The notes beneath the pieces were generated by a model. It ran no database searches and was not told the DNA's origin. It saw only the letters and a list, made by a program, of their open reading frames with translations. A stretch of DNA of 64,000 nt. It comes from JANQRA01 sp035550735. GTDB lineage: Bacteria > Actinomycetota > Acidimicrobiia > Spongiisociales > ZC4RG35. The translations under genes and the position numbers were made by a program. Numbering within the stretch: position 1 is the first letter of the stretch; each line of letters starts with the position of its first letter. The DNA lies in NCBI GenBank assembly GCA_035550735.1, contig DASZOM010000042.1:18465-82464 (forward strand). The letters run 5' to 3'. This document shows positions 1-8,033 of the stretch, piece after piece.

Positions 1-1007
1 ATCCGCTCCCGGTCTCGCTCCACCTCGAGCACCTTCACCTTGACCTTGTCCCCCACCTTGACCAGCTCGCTGGGATGGTTGACGTGCTGCCAGGAGAGCT
101 CGGAGACATGGACCAGACCATCCATCCCCCCGAGATCGACGAAGGCGCCGAAGTTGACGACCGACGACACGGTGCCGTCACGGATCTCGCCCTCGTGCAG
201 GTTGTCGAGGAACTCGGTTCGCTCCTCGGCCAGCGCCTCCTCGAGATGGGCACGCCGGGACAGGACGACGTTGTTGCGGGCCCGATCGAGCTCGATCACC
301 TTGGCGGTGATGGTGTCGCCGATGAACGGCTCCAGGTCGCGCACCCGGCGCAGGTCGACCAGGGAGGCGGGGAGGAACCCGCGCAGGCCGATGTCGACGA
401 TCAGCCCTCCCTTGACCACCTCAATGACCGTCCCCTCGACGGTGCCGTCCTCCTCGGCCACCTTCTGGATCTGACCCCACGCCCGCTCGTACATCGCCCG
501 CTTCTTGGAGAGGATGAGACGTCCCTCGTCGTCCTCCTTGTCGAGGACGACCGACTCGACACGGTCACCGACGGCGACGGTCTCCTCCGGGTCGATGTTG
601 TTGCGGATGGAGAGCTCGCGGGTCGGGATGAAACCCTCGGACTTGTAACCGATGTCCACCAGGGCGCCCTCGGAATCGACGCTCACGATGGTCCCCTCGA
701 CGATGTCGCCCTCCCGGAACTCGAGGACCGTCGCCTCGATGGCCTTCTCGAAGTCGTCGCCGATGTCGTCGGGCAAGTCGCTCAGGTCGGGGGCGACCAG
801 GGCTTCACGCTCCTGGTAACGGGGCTCTGCTCCGGCTCCGTTGTCGGTCGTGACCGCTTCGTCTGCTGCGGAGTCCGTCTCTTCGGTGGTGGGTGCCGTC
901 TCGTCGGCGGGGGTGGCCGTATCTACCACGGCCGGGGTCTCGGGCGCCTCTGCCGTCTCCGCATCCTCGGGAGCGGTCGCGGGCGCGTTCTCTTGGGGGG
1001 TGGACAT
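1..1007 (-). CDS. rpsA: 30S ribosomal protein S1 (C-terminal part outside window)
   Basis: Ribosomal protein S1 binds mRNA on the small subunit and helps initiation. The gene is cut by the left edge, leaving about 335 codons. After an acidic, Ala/Pro/Thr-rich extension of roughly 75 residues come successive S1 (OB-fold) repeats, recognisable by phrases such as EGTIVSIDSEGALVDIGYKS, GLIVDIGLRGFLPASL and GTVSSVVNFGAFVDLGGMDG. The ATG start is preceded by AAGAGGT about 9 nt upstream. The long acidic N-terminal extension is typical of actinobacterial S1. It lies downstream of polA on the same strand, with its own putative promoter in the 241-bp gap. Product identity is secure. Confidence 0.95.
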   Translation of the reverse strand, partial: MSTPQENAPATAPEDAETAEAPETPAVVDTATPADETAPTTEETDSAADEAVTTDNGAGAEPRYQEREALVAPDLSDLPDDIGDDFEKAIEATVLEFREGDIVEGTIVSVDSEGALVDIGYKSEGFIPTRELSIRNNIDPEETVAVGDRVESVVLDKEDDEGRLILSKKRAMYERAWGQIQKVAEEDGTVEGTVIEVVKGGLIVDIGLRGFLPASLVDLRRVRDLEPFIGDTITAKVIELDRARNNVVLSRRAHLEEALAEERTEFLDNLHEGEIRDGTVSSVVNFGAFVDLGGMDGLVHVSELSWQHVNHPSELVKVGDKVKVKVLEVERDRER

Positions 1008-1065
1008 GTGTGAGTGGTTACCTCTTTGGGAAGACACTGCCGACGCGACGGTCGACAGGATGCGA

Positions 1066-1095
1066 AGTCTACGCAGATGGCGGGGGTTTCTACAA
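1066..1095 (-). promoter_or_regulatory. putative rpsA promoter
   Basis: On the minus strand TTGTAG (1090-1095) and TAGACT (1066-1071) are separated by 18 nt. This would start transcription about 50 nt before the rpsA ATG, leaving room for the AAGAGGT ribosome-binding site. It is a pattern match only. Confidence 0.4.
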
Positions 1096-1108
1096 GCCGC
1101 TTCGATGG

Positions 1109-1229
1109 CCGACCGACTTTGGCCGACCGGCGCCTGGGACTCCCGACGGGCCAGTTTCCCAGGGGTCTTACGTCGGTCCCAACCGGTCGGGCCATTCGTG
1201 GCTCGGCCAAACCGACGCCGGTCGGTCGG
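1109..1229. repeat. interrupted inverted repeat between polA and rpsA
   Basis: The arm at 1109-1126 (CCGACCGACTTTGGCCGA) pairs with TCGGCCAAA at 1203-1211 and GTCGGTCGG at 1221-1229. That gives two 9-bp helices separated by a 9-nt bulge on one side. It lies after the polA stop and before the putative rpsA promoter. There is no T-run, so it is not a clear intrinsic terminator. Confidence 0.5.
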
Positions 1230-1248
1230 CGGCTGCAGCTTCGAGCCG

Positions 1249-3858
1249 CTAACCCTTCACCGAAGCCAGGTCGGGGCCCCAGGCGATGTCGACGACGAGT
1301 GGGACGTCCAGCCCGGTCACCCCCTCCATCGTCTCGACCACCAGTTTCTCGGCGACCTCACGCTCGGAGTCGGGGACCTCCAGGATCAACTCGTCGTGCA
1401 CCTGGAGCAGCAGGGCCGTGGCCAGGTTCTCGGATCGGAGCTCACGGTCGAGATCGATCATCGCCGCCTTGATGATGTCGGCGGCGGTCCCCTGGACCGG
1501 GGCGTTCAGCGCCATCCGCTCCCCCATCTGGCGGATGCGGAAATTGTCCGACTTCAGTTCGGGCAGATAGCGCTTCCTGCCGAACAGAGTCGTGGTATAG
1601 CCCTGGTTGCGCGCCAGGGTCACCACCGAGGCCATGTAGTCGCGGACATGGTGGAACTGGGCGAAGTAGGCGTCGATGTGCTCTCTGGCCTCCTCCCTGC
1701 TGATGTCCAGCCGGTCGGCGAGCCCGAAAGCCTCCATCCCGTACAACAGCCCGAAGTTGATCATCTTGGCGGTGCGTCTGTGGTTGGCGGTGACCTCGGC
1801 AGGGTCGAGCCCCCATACTCGTGAGGCGGTGGCGGTGTGGATGTCCATCCCGGAGCGGAACGCTTCGATGAGGAACGGATCGCCACTCATGTGGGCGAGC
1901 ACTCTCAGCTCGATCTGGGAGTAGTCGGCGACGAGGAACTCACTCCCCTCACCGGCGACGAAGGCGCGGCGAATGGTCCGTCCGGACTCCGATCGGATCG
2001 GGATGTTCTGCAGGTTCGGGCTGTCCGAGGACAGCCGGCCGGTGGTGGCGGCCATCTGGTTGAAGCGGGTGCGGATGCGCCCGTCCCCGTCGATCAGCGG
2101 GAGATACCCGTCGACATATGTGGAGCGCAGCTTCTCCAACTCGCGGAACTCGAGCAGGGCCGTCACCAGCGGATGATCCAGCTTGGTGAGCACCGAGGCG
2201 TCTGTTGACGGCTTGCCGGTCGACGTCTTCTTCAGGATGGGCAGGCCGAGCTGGTCGAAGAGGATCGAGCGGAGCTGATCGGTGGAGTTGACGTTGAACG
2301 GCTCCCCGGCGAGCTCGTGGAGCCGTTTCTCCAGGGCGGCGAGCCTGACCCGGAGGTCGTCGCCCATCTCCTCGAGATAGGCCCGGTCGACGCCGATCCC
2401 GGCGTGCTCCATGCGGGCGAGGACGGGCACCAGCGGGAGCTCGTAACGACTGAACAGGTCGAGCTCCTCACGCTGCTCCAGCTCATGACGCAGCACTTCG
2501 GCCAGCCGTCTGGCGGCCTCCACACGACGTCCCTCCAGCTCGACGTCGGGGCCCTCGTCGAAGGGGAGCATCCCATCTCCCGCCTCGGTGTCCGGCGAGA
2601 CCAGCTCGACACCGAGCACGCGCTCTGCGATCTCCTCGAGGCCGTAGGTTCGCTGGCTCGGGTTGATGATGTATGAGGCGAGGGCGGTGTCCATGTCCGG
2701 GTTGGTCAGGTCGTAGCCCATCTCGAGCAATCGGCGGGCCAGCTCCTTGAGGTCGTGACCGGTGACCGCTATCGAGCCGTCGCCCACCCGCTCGAGGATC
2801 GGCCCGGCAGCCTCGAAAGGCACCACCGCCGCCCGCCCCTCGCCGGTGGACACTGCGATGCCATAGGGCTCGAAGGGACCGTTCACCACGGTTATGACGA
2901 GACGGTTGGCGCGGGCGATCTCGCCAACTCGCTCCGGGGTGGTGATCAGCTCGGCCTCGACCTCGAGGAGCTCGGTGGCTCCGCCGGTCGAGGGCAGCGC
3001 CTCCTCGAGGTCAGACCACATGGTGTGGAACTCGAGACTGTCGAATAGGTCTTTGACCGTGTTCTTGTCCCACTCCCTGGTGGCGAACCGGTCTATGGAT
3101 TCCCCGACGTCGAGATCCTCGACCAGCGCCATCAGCTCCCGGTTGAGGAACACCTGCTCACGCCATTGCGACAGGTTGTCCCTGAGCCTCGGCGTCTGCT
3201 CGGCGATCGACCGGTAGACACCGTCGATGTCGCCGTAGTCGGCGATGAGCCGGGAAGCGGTCTTCTCCCCCACTCCGGGGACACCGGGGAGGTTGTCGGA
3301 GGTGTCGCCACGCAGGGCGGCGTACTCGACGTACTGGGCGGGGGCTATCCCGTACTTCTCCTCGACCCAGGCCTGGTCGGCGAGGACGGTGTCGCTGATC
3401 CCCCTTCGCGTATAGAGAACCTTGACGTCATCGGCGACGAGTTGAAACGCGTCCCGGTCACCGGTGACGATGAGCACCTCCCAGCCGTCGGCGACCGCGC
3501 GCCTGGTGAGGCTGGCGATGATGTCGTCGGCCTCGTAGCCCTCTTGGCGAAGCTGGACGATGTTGAGCGCGTTGAGGACCTCGTCTATCAGCGGGAGCTG
3601 GCTGCGGAAATGGTCGGGTGCCTTGTTCCGGTTCGCCTTGTATTCGGGATAGGACTCGGTCCGGAAGGTCTCCCGGGAGACATCCCAGGCCACGGCCACG
3701 CCCTCGGGATGGTGATCCTTGATGAGCCGGATCAGCATCCTGGTGAACCCGAAGACCGCATTGGTCACCTGGCCGGACTTCGTCGCCAGGTCCTCGGGAA
3801 GGGCGTAGAAGGCCCGGTAGGCGATCGAATTGCCGTCGATGAGGGCGAGTCTCGGCAC
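1249..3858 (-). CDS. polA: DNA polymerase I
   Basis: Family A polymerase for primer removal, gap filling and repair, 869 aa. The N-terminal third is the 5'-nuclease (LALIDGNSIAYRAFYALP; helix-hairpin-helix GVPGVGEKTASRLI). The C-terminal half is the polymerase: motif A DYSQIELR near residue 645, O-helix RRTAKMINFGLLYG near 694, and motif C QVHDE near 820. The middle domain lacks the 3'-5' exonuclease DxE pair (LVITVVNG where E. coli has the FDTET segment). Proofreading is therefore probably absent, as in several other bacterial PolI enzymes. The start is GTG. The next gene downstream is rpsA. Confidence 0.97.
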   Translation of the reverse strand: MPRLALIDGNSIAYRAFYALPEDLATKSGQVTNAVFGFTRMLIRLIKDHHPEGVAVAWDVSRETFRTESYPEYKANRNKAPDHFRSQLPLIDEVLNALNIVQLRQEGYEADDIIASLTRRAVADGWEVLIVTGDRDAFQLVADDVKVLYTRRGISDTVLADQAWVEEKYGIAPAQYVEYAALRGDTSDNLPGVPGVGEKTASRLIADYGDIDGVYRSIAEQTPRLRDNLSQWREQVFLNRELMALVEDLDVGESIDRFATREWDKNTVKDLFDSLEFHTMWSDLEEALPSTGGATELLEVEAELITTPERVGEIARANRLVITVVNGPFEPYGIAVSTGEGRAAVVPFEAAGPILERVGDGSIAVTGHDLKELARRLLEMGYDLTNPDMDTALASYIINPSQRTYGLEEIAERVLGVELVSPDTEAGDGMLPFDEGPDVELEGRRVEAARRLAEVLRHELEQREELDLFSRYELPLVPVLARMEHAGIGVDRAYLEEMGDDLRVRLAALEKRLHELAGEPFNVNSTDQLRSILFDQLGLPILKKTSTGKPSTDASVLTKLDHPLVTALLEFRELEKLRSTYVDGYLPLIDGDGRIRTRFNQMAATTGRLSSDSPNLQNIPIRSESGRTIRRAFVAGEGSEFLVADYSQIELRVLAHMSGDPFLIEAFRSGMDIHTATASRVWGLDPAEVTANHRRTAKMINFGLLYGMEAFGLADRLDISREEAREHIDAYFAQFHHVRDYMASVVTLARNQGYTTTLFGRKRYLPELKSDNFRIRQMGERMALNAPVQGTAADIIKAAMIDLDRELRSENLATALLLQVHDELILEVPDSEREVAEKLVVETMEGVTGLDVPLVVDIAWGPDLASVKG

Positions 3859-3890
3859 GTGGTCGACGGTAGTAGCGGCCTGGGACAGAC

Positions 3891-4166
3891 TCAGTCCTGA
3901 GTCGTGCCCAGCAAATGGTCGCGTTTGGCGACCAGACGTGCCCTTTTCGCCTCCAGGCCGGCGAGTGTCTTCTCGAACCGTCTCACGTCGGCCGCAGTCA
4001 GCCCCGCCTCCTCCCGGTCGATGTAGTTCCCCACCGCCGCGTCACGTCTTGCGTCCTCGTCGATCGATCGGTGGAAGCCGAGCTCGGCGGCAACCTGCTC
4101 CGCCTCTGCGGTCAGGGCGGCGATGCGGTCGTTGAGACGAAACAGCCTGCGATGGACCCGCTTCAA
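3891..4166 (-). CDS. small charged coiled-coil protein, function unknown
   Basis: The open frame ends 32 nt before the polA start and encodes a strongly charged, heptad-like helix (AALTAEAEQVAAELG, then KTLAGLEAKRARLVAKRDHL). I do not recognise a family. The start is uncertain: no ATG or GTG lies in frame near the expected position. The chosen TTG gives 91 aa. A GAGGAGG sequence lies about 19 nt upstream of it, too far for a standard site. The frame stays open further upstream, antisense to the LAGLIDADG gene, but that part looks like a shadow. Composition and position suggest a real gene, possibly co-transcribed with polA. Confidence 0.5.
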   Translation of the reverse strand: MKRVHRRLFRLNDRIAALTAEAEQVAAELGFHRSIDEDARRDAAVGNYIDREEAGLTAADVRRFEKTLAGLEAKRARLVAKRDHLLGTTQD

Positions 4167-4217
4167 GAGAAGCCCAGGGTATCGCCCGACCTCCTCGATC
4201 CTGTCCCCGTCTCTCCA

Positions 4218-4223
4218 TAGCGT
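4218..4223 (+). promoter_or_regulatory. TAGCGT -10 box, leaderless start of LAGLIDADG gene
   Basis: TAGCGT matches TANNNT and is followed by exactly 6 nt and then the ATG. This is the usual geometry of a leaderless actinobacterial transcript. No Shine-Dalgarno sequence is present. Confidence 0.5.
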
Positions 4224-4229
4224 CGCGAT

Positions 4230-4997
4230 ATGAGGTCCGAAGGGGAATACCAGGCGGCATTGGAGTTGATCCAGGCCGGCGTCAACGACTCTGAGATCGG
4301 AAGACGGCTCGACATCCCTCGGGGGACGATCCGGGACTGGCGAGTCGGGCTGTTGGCGGGCACGGGTGGAAGGAAGGGTCGACGGAACGGAACCTGCTTC
4401 CGATGCAATCACGGTTGGGTCGACGAAGAGGCGTATGCCTATCTGTTGGGCGTCTACCTCGGCGACGGGTGTCTCTCGTCCTTTCCGCGCGGTGTCTATG
4501 CCCTCCGCATCACATGCGACCTCAAGTATCCAGAGATCATCAACGAGATCGCCACTCACATCGTCGTGGTGCGGGGAGTCGACAAGGTCGGGTTCGCTCT
4601 CCAGGAAGGTTGCGTGGACGTCGGCGCCTATTGGAAGCATTGGCCATGTTTGTTCCCGCAACATGGTCCCGGTCGCAAGCATGAGCGCCGTATCTGGCTC
4701 GAGCCATGGCAACGACTGATCGTGACCGCCCACCCCAAGGCCCTCATCCGGGGTCTGATCCATTCAGACGGCAACCGGCATATCAATCCCATAACTCGCC
4801 ATTTCGACTCCGGAACCAAGCACTACAGCTACCCGCGTTACATGTTCAAGAACGCATCCAAAGACATTCTGAGGATCTTCACGGATGCCCTCGACCTGAT
4901 TGGGATCCACTGGACACGGCCCTACGACCGAGTCGTCTCGATTGCGCGCCGCGGCGATGTCGCCTTCCTCGACAGCTTCGTTGGTCCGAAGAGGTGA
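4230..4997 (+). CDS. stand-alone LAGLIDADG homing-endonuclease-like protein with N-terminal HTH
   Basis: This 255-aa protein has an N-terminal helix-turn-helix (SEIGRRLDIPRGTIRDWRVG, about residues 20-40) and a short Cys pair (CFRC). Two LAGLIDADG helices follow: LLGVYLGDGCLS near 72-83 and LIRGLIHSDGNRH near 172-184. The acidic residues sit at the ends of both helices, as needed for metal binding. Family members cut DNA as homing enzymes or act as DNA-binding proteins. This copy is not inside an intron or intein. It ends 20 bp before tRNA-Leu on the same strand. Whether it is an active nuclease or a domesticated regulator cannot be told from sequence. Confidence 0.85.
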   Translation: MRSEGEYQAALELIQAGVNDSEIGRRLDIPRGTIRDWRVGLLAGTGGRKGRRNGTCFRCNHGWVDEEAYAYLLGVYLGDGCLSSFPRGVYALRITCDLKYPEIINEIATHIVVVRGVDKVGFALQEGCVDVGAYWKHWPCLFPQHGPGRKHERRIWLEPWQRLIVTAHPKALIRGLIHSDGNRHINPITRHFDSGTKHYSYPRYMFKNASKDILRIFTDALDLIGIHWTRPYDRVVSIARRGDVAFLDSFVGPKR

Positions 4998-5001
4998 CCG
5001 G

Positions 5002-5007
5002 TAGAAT
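5002..5007 (+). promoter_or_regulatory. possible -10 box of tRNA-Leu
   Basis: TAGAAT lies 10 nt before the mature tRNA 5' end, just after the LAGLIDADG stop codon. A weak TTGGTC at 4981-4986 gives a short 15-nt spacer. The tRNA may instead be co-transcribed with the LAGLIDADG gene. Confidence 0.35.
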
Positions 5008-5017
5008 CGATGTCTTA

Positions 5018-5101
5018 GCCGGAGTGGAGAAATCGGCAGACTCGCGGCACTCAAAATGCCGTGCCTGGAAAGGCGTGTGGGTTCGAGTCCCACCTCCGGC
5101 A
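5018..5101 (+). tRNA. tRNA-Leu (anticodon CAA)
   Basis: The acceptor stem GCCGGAG (5018-5024) pairs with CTCCGGC (5094-5100), followed by discriminator A and encoded CC. The anticodon loop CTCAAAA (5050-5056) sits on a 5-bp stem CGGCA/TGCCG and gives anticodon CAA at 5052-5054, reading UUG. The long variable arm and the GTTCGAGTCC T-loop fit a class II tRNA-Leu. Its 3' end is only 5 bp from the convergent stop codon of the sensor kinase gene. Confidence 0.96.
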
Positions 5102-5106
5102 CCGTT

Positions 5107-6513
5107 TCAGTCTCGTCGCTGGGGCATGAGCCGCACCGTGATCGTGGTCCCCCGACCCGGTGTCGACTCCGCGGCGACGGTTCCGCCCATCCGCTCCACC
5201 AGACCCTTGACGATGGAGAGCCCGAGACCGCTCCCCTCGGCGCGCACCGAGCGTTGTCTGCCCACGTAATGACGATCGAAGACATTGGGGAGGTCTTCGG
5301 GAGCTATGCCCGAGCCGGAGTCGGCCACTGCGATGACCACGTCGTCGCCCTCCTCGCCGACGGTCACCGACACGCTCCCGGCTTCGGGGGTGTGTCGGAG
5401 GGCGTTCTCGACGAGGTTCTGGGCGATCTGGGCGAGACGATCCGGATCGGTGTCGAGGATGACTCCGGGAGAGGCGGTCACATCCAGCCGGACCCCGATC
5501 TCGTCCGCCCGACGGCGGAATCCCTCCACCACCTCGGTCACGTGGGCACCGACGTCCACGGTCTCGATCCGAAGCCCGAACTCCGCTTGCTCGAGCCGGG
5601 CGAGAAGTGACAGATCTTCGATGAGCCTTCCCAGCTGCCGAGTCTGTGTGCCCAGCACCTGGCCGATGCGGGCCAGCTCCGACGTCTCCACGTCTCCGGA
5701 CTCCAATGCCTCGGCGTAGCCGCCGATGGTGGTCAACGGCGTGCGCAGATCATGACCGACACCGATGATGAACTCCCGCTCACGTTCCCGCGTGGCTGCC
5801 AACTCCTCTGCCATCTCGTTGAATGCGCTCCCCACCGCGTCGAGGTCGGGGTCGCCGAGCTCCGGCACCCTGGCGGTCATGTCTCCCCCGGCCAGGCGAC
5901 GGGAGGCTGCCGCCATTGGCTGGAGCCGATCGGCCAGCTGGCCGCTGAGAACACGAGCTCCGAGTGCGGCGAGAGCCAGGATCCCGATGAACAGCAACAC
6001 CAGACCCCTGCCCTGATCGCCGAGACGGACGATGGGGGCGTCCCGCGCCAGGGCCACCACGACGGTGACCTCGGTTCCCCTGACCTCGACGACATCCCGG
6101 GCGATTGCGACCAGCTCTCCGCTTCTGGAGGTCGTCCGTCTCCCACCCAGGTCGATCAGGTCCCCAGGCAGGTCGATCCGTTGGAAGATGGGGGCATTGG
6201 CCCGCAGCTCGCCCGAGGGACCCACCACACCGAAACCGATCTCGGACCCCCCGGCGGTGCGTCTGATCCGGTTGAACAGTGGCGACAGCCGGTTCCCTTC
6301 GAGCACTCTCAGAAGATCCACCACAGGTCCTGGTCGGCCCGATTCGAGGAGTGCGTCCTCGACGATGGCCAGCGCCTCGTCGGCGGAGACCTGCAGCTCT
6401 CGATACGTTGCGTCCACCGCCGCCCGATGAGAGGCGAAGACTGATGCGGCCAGCACCACCATACCGGTGACCGTGGCCACCCCGGCGATGGTCCAGAAGA
6501 GACGACGTCGCAC
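5107..6513 (-). CDS. two-component sensor histidine kinase
   Basis: A membrane sensor kinase of 468 aa. The first membrane helix is at residues 7-27, followed by a periplasmic sensing domain of about 140 residues, a second helix near 169-189, and a HAMP linker to about 243. The HisKA phospho-acceptor is His254 in GHDLRTPL. The ATPase N-box is NLVENALRHT, and the G-boxes are DSGSGIAPEDL and GSGLGLSIVKG. The frame is open further upstream, but GTG 2 nt after the regulator stop begins directly before the first helix and is the likely start. It is the partner of the adjacent response regulator; the signal is unknown. Confidence 0.93.
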   Translation of the reverse strand: MRRRLFWTIAGVATVTGMVVLAASVFASHRAAVDATYRELQVSADEALAIVEDALLESGRPGPVVDLLRVLEGNRLSPLFNRIRRTAGGSEIGFGVVGPSGELRANAPIFQRIDLPGDLIDLGGRRTTSRSGELVAIARDVVEVRGTEVTVVVALARDAPIVRLGDQGRGLVLLFIGILALAALGARVLSGQLADRLQPMAAASRRLAGGDMTARVPELGDPDLDAVGSAFNEMAEELAATREREREFIIGVGHDLRTPLTTIGGYAEALESGDVETSELARIGQVLGTQTRQLGRLIEDLSLLARLEQAEFGLRIETVDVGAHVTEVVEGFRRRADEIGVRLDVTASPGVILDTDPDRLAQIAQNLVENALRHTPEAGSVSVTVGEEGDDVVIAVADSGSGIAPEDLPNVFDRHYVGRQRSVRAEGSGLGLSIVKGLVERMGGTVAAESTPGRGTTITVRLMPQRRD

Positions 6514-6515
6514 GG

Positions 6516-7193
6516 TCAGTCGCCCAACCGGTAGCCGACGCCCCACACCGTCTCGATGGGGATTCCATCCAGCTTCTTGCGAAGCTGGCGGATGTGGACG
6601 TCGACGGTGCGGGTCTCCCCGAAGTACTCGTAACCCCACACCGCCTCGAGGATCTGCGCCCGGCTCAAGGCGAGCCCTGCGTTCTCAGCGAGATACCAGA
6701 GCAGATCGAACTCCCGGGCGGTCGGATGGACGATCGCTCCCGAGGGCGTCTCCACCTGTCGTCTCCCACCGTCGATCCCGAAGCTTTCCACCTCGATGAC
6801 GCGGGGACGGGACGGAGGCTCCTCGGAGCGGCGCAGGACCGCCTTGACCCTGGCCAGCAGCTCCCGAGGTGAGAACGGCTTGGTGACATAGTCGTCGGCG
6901 CCCATCTCCAGGCCGAGCACCTTGTCCACCTCGCTGTCCCTGGCCGTGAGCATGATGATCGGAGTCCTGGCGATCTCCCGGATCCGCCGACACGTCTCCA
7001 CGCCGTCGACGCCGGGGAGGTTGAGGTCGAGGAGGATCGCCGACACCGGGCGAAGACGCAGCCGTTCCACCGCCTCCTCTCCGGTGAGCGCGTGGAGGAA
7101 GCGGTATCCGTCCCTCTCGAAGAAGGAGCGGAGCATGTCGGCGATGGCGTCGTCGTCCTCGACGAGGAGAACCGAGCGCGTTTGGGCGGCCAC
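6516..7193 (-). CDS. OmpR-family response regulator
   Basis: This 225-aa regulator has an N-terminal receiver (acid pocket EDDD at 12-15, phospho-acceptor Asp56 in LLDLNLPG, Thr in MLTARD, Lys in YVTKPFS). The C-terminal winged-helix DNA-binding domain ends in VWGVGYRLGD. GTG is preceded by AGGAG, only one base away, so the start is approximate. It is followed 2 nt later by its kinase, so the two are translated together. Only 24 nt separate it from ygfZ upstream, so ccdA-ygfZ-regulator-kinase may be one transcript. Confidence 0.94.
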   Translation of the reverse strand: MAAQTRSVLLVEDDDAIADMLRSFFERDGYRFLHALTGEEAVERLRLRPVSAILLDLNLPGVDGVETCRRIREIARTPIIMLTARDSEVDKVLGLEMGADDYVTKPFSPRELLARVKAVLRRSEEPPSRPRVIEVESFGIDGGRRQVETPSGAIVHPTAREFDLLWYLAENAGLALSRAQILEAVWGYEYFGETRTVDVHIRQLRKKLDGIPIETVWGVGYRLGD

Positions 7194-7217
7194 GCTCCTA
7201 AGTCTGATCCGACGGTG

Positions 7218-8033
7218 TCAAGAAACTGTGAACTGCGGGTTCGATCGAATCGGCAGCTCCCTGACGATCGCCCTCCTCCCACCCACATCCACGGAGTCGC
7301 CCACCGAGACGGTCCGTTTCAGCATCGCCAGGCCGGCTCCCTCGGTCGCCGACGTGACCATCCCCACTTCGACCCCTTCCACGCTGACGACGTCTCCAGC
7401 CGCGATGGGCCCGTCAGTCTCGAGCAACCTGAGGCTGCGGGGCGGGTTGGCGCCGCGGCTGTCCATCCTCGCCACCAGCTCCTGACCCAGGAAGCACCCC
7501 TTCTCGAAATCGACGCTGACGGTCACCAGGCCCGACTCGTGTGGGATCGTGTCCCCGTCCACATCCACCCCCCACCGGGGCTCGCCGGAGAGGATCCGGA
7601 GACGTTCGTACTCGTCGAGCAAGCCTTCGTCGAGGTCGGGCCGGTCACCCACGACGAGGTGACGGTTCATCGCCGCCCAGGACACGTCGTACCCCTCCCA
7701 CGGCCCCATCACGATCCAGACCCCACCGGGCTCAGGCTCGATCTCCACGTCCACGCGGATGCGATAGCGCCCCAGAGCCTCGGCCAGCTCGGCGCCACGC
7801 CCGCTGTCGGTGAGAAGGCCGAGACGATCGTCTTCGCGGAGCACCCAGAGCAGGAATCGCAGCTTGCCCTGCGGCTCGAGCAGGAACGACCTCCTGGTCT
7901 CGCCGATGGCCATGTCCTCGAGCTCCTGGCTGATCAGGTCGTCGAGAAAGCGGAGAGCGTCGGCCCCGTGGAACCAGACCAGGTCGGGTCGCTCCGGGGC
8001 GATCCAATCTCGGTCAGACGTCGGCGAGGTCAC
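7218..8033 (-). CDS. ygfZ: YgfZ/GcvT-like folate-binding protein (Fe-S cluster assembly)
   Basis: A tetrahydrofolate-binding protein that supports assembly or repair of certain Fe-S enzymes. The protein is 271 aa with the signature EKGCFLGQELVAR (K-G-C-x-x-G-Q-E) containing the conserved cysteine, plus the aminomethyltransferase-like fold. The chosen GTG start lies inside the 3' end of ccdA, a 20-bp overlap. The frame remains open upstream, but that part is antisense-quality sequence in ccdA. Coupling to a thiol-disulfide membrane protein is suggestive of redox maintenance but unproven. Confidence 0.85.
   Translation of the reverse strand: MTSPTSDRDWIAPERPDLVWFHGADALRFLDDLISQELEDMAIGETRRSFLLEPQGKLRFLLWVLREDDRLGLLTDSGRGAELAEALGRYRIRVDVEIEPEPGGVWIVMGPWEGYDVSWAAMNRHLVVGDRPDLDEGLLDEYERLRILSGEPRWGVDVDGDTIPHESGLVTVSVDFEKGCFLGQELVARMDSRGANPPRSLRLLETDGPIAAGDVVSVEGVEVGMVTSATEGAGLAMLKRTVSVGDSVDVGGRRAIVRELPIRSNPQFTVS

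Noticed and set aside
5107..6639. Longer start for the sensor kinase
   Set aside because: The extra residues overlap the response regulator and are Arg/Pro-rich. The GTG 2 nt after the regulator stop begins right before the first membrane helix.
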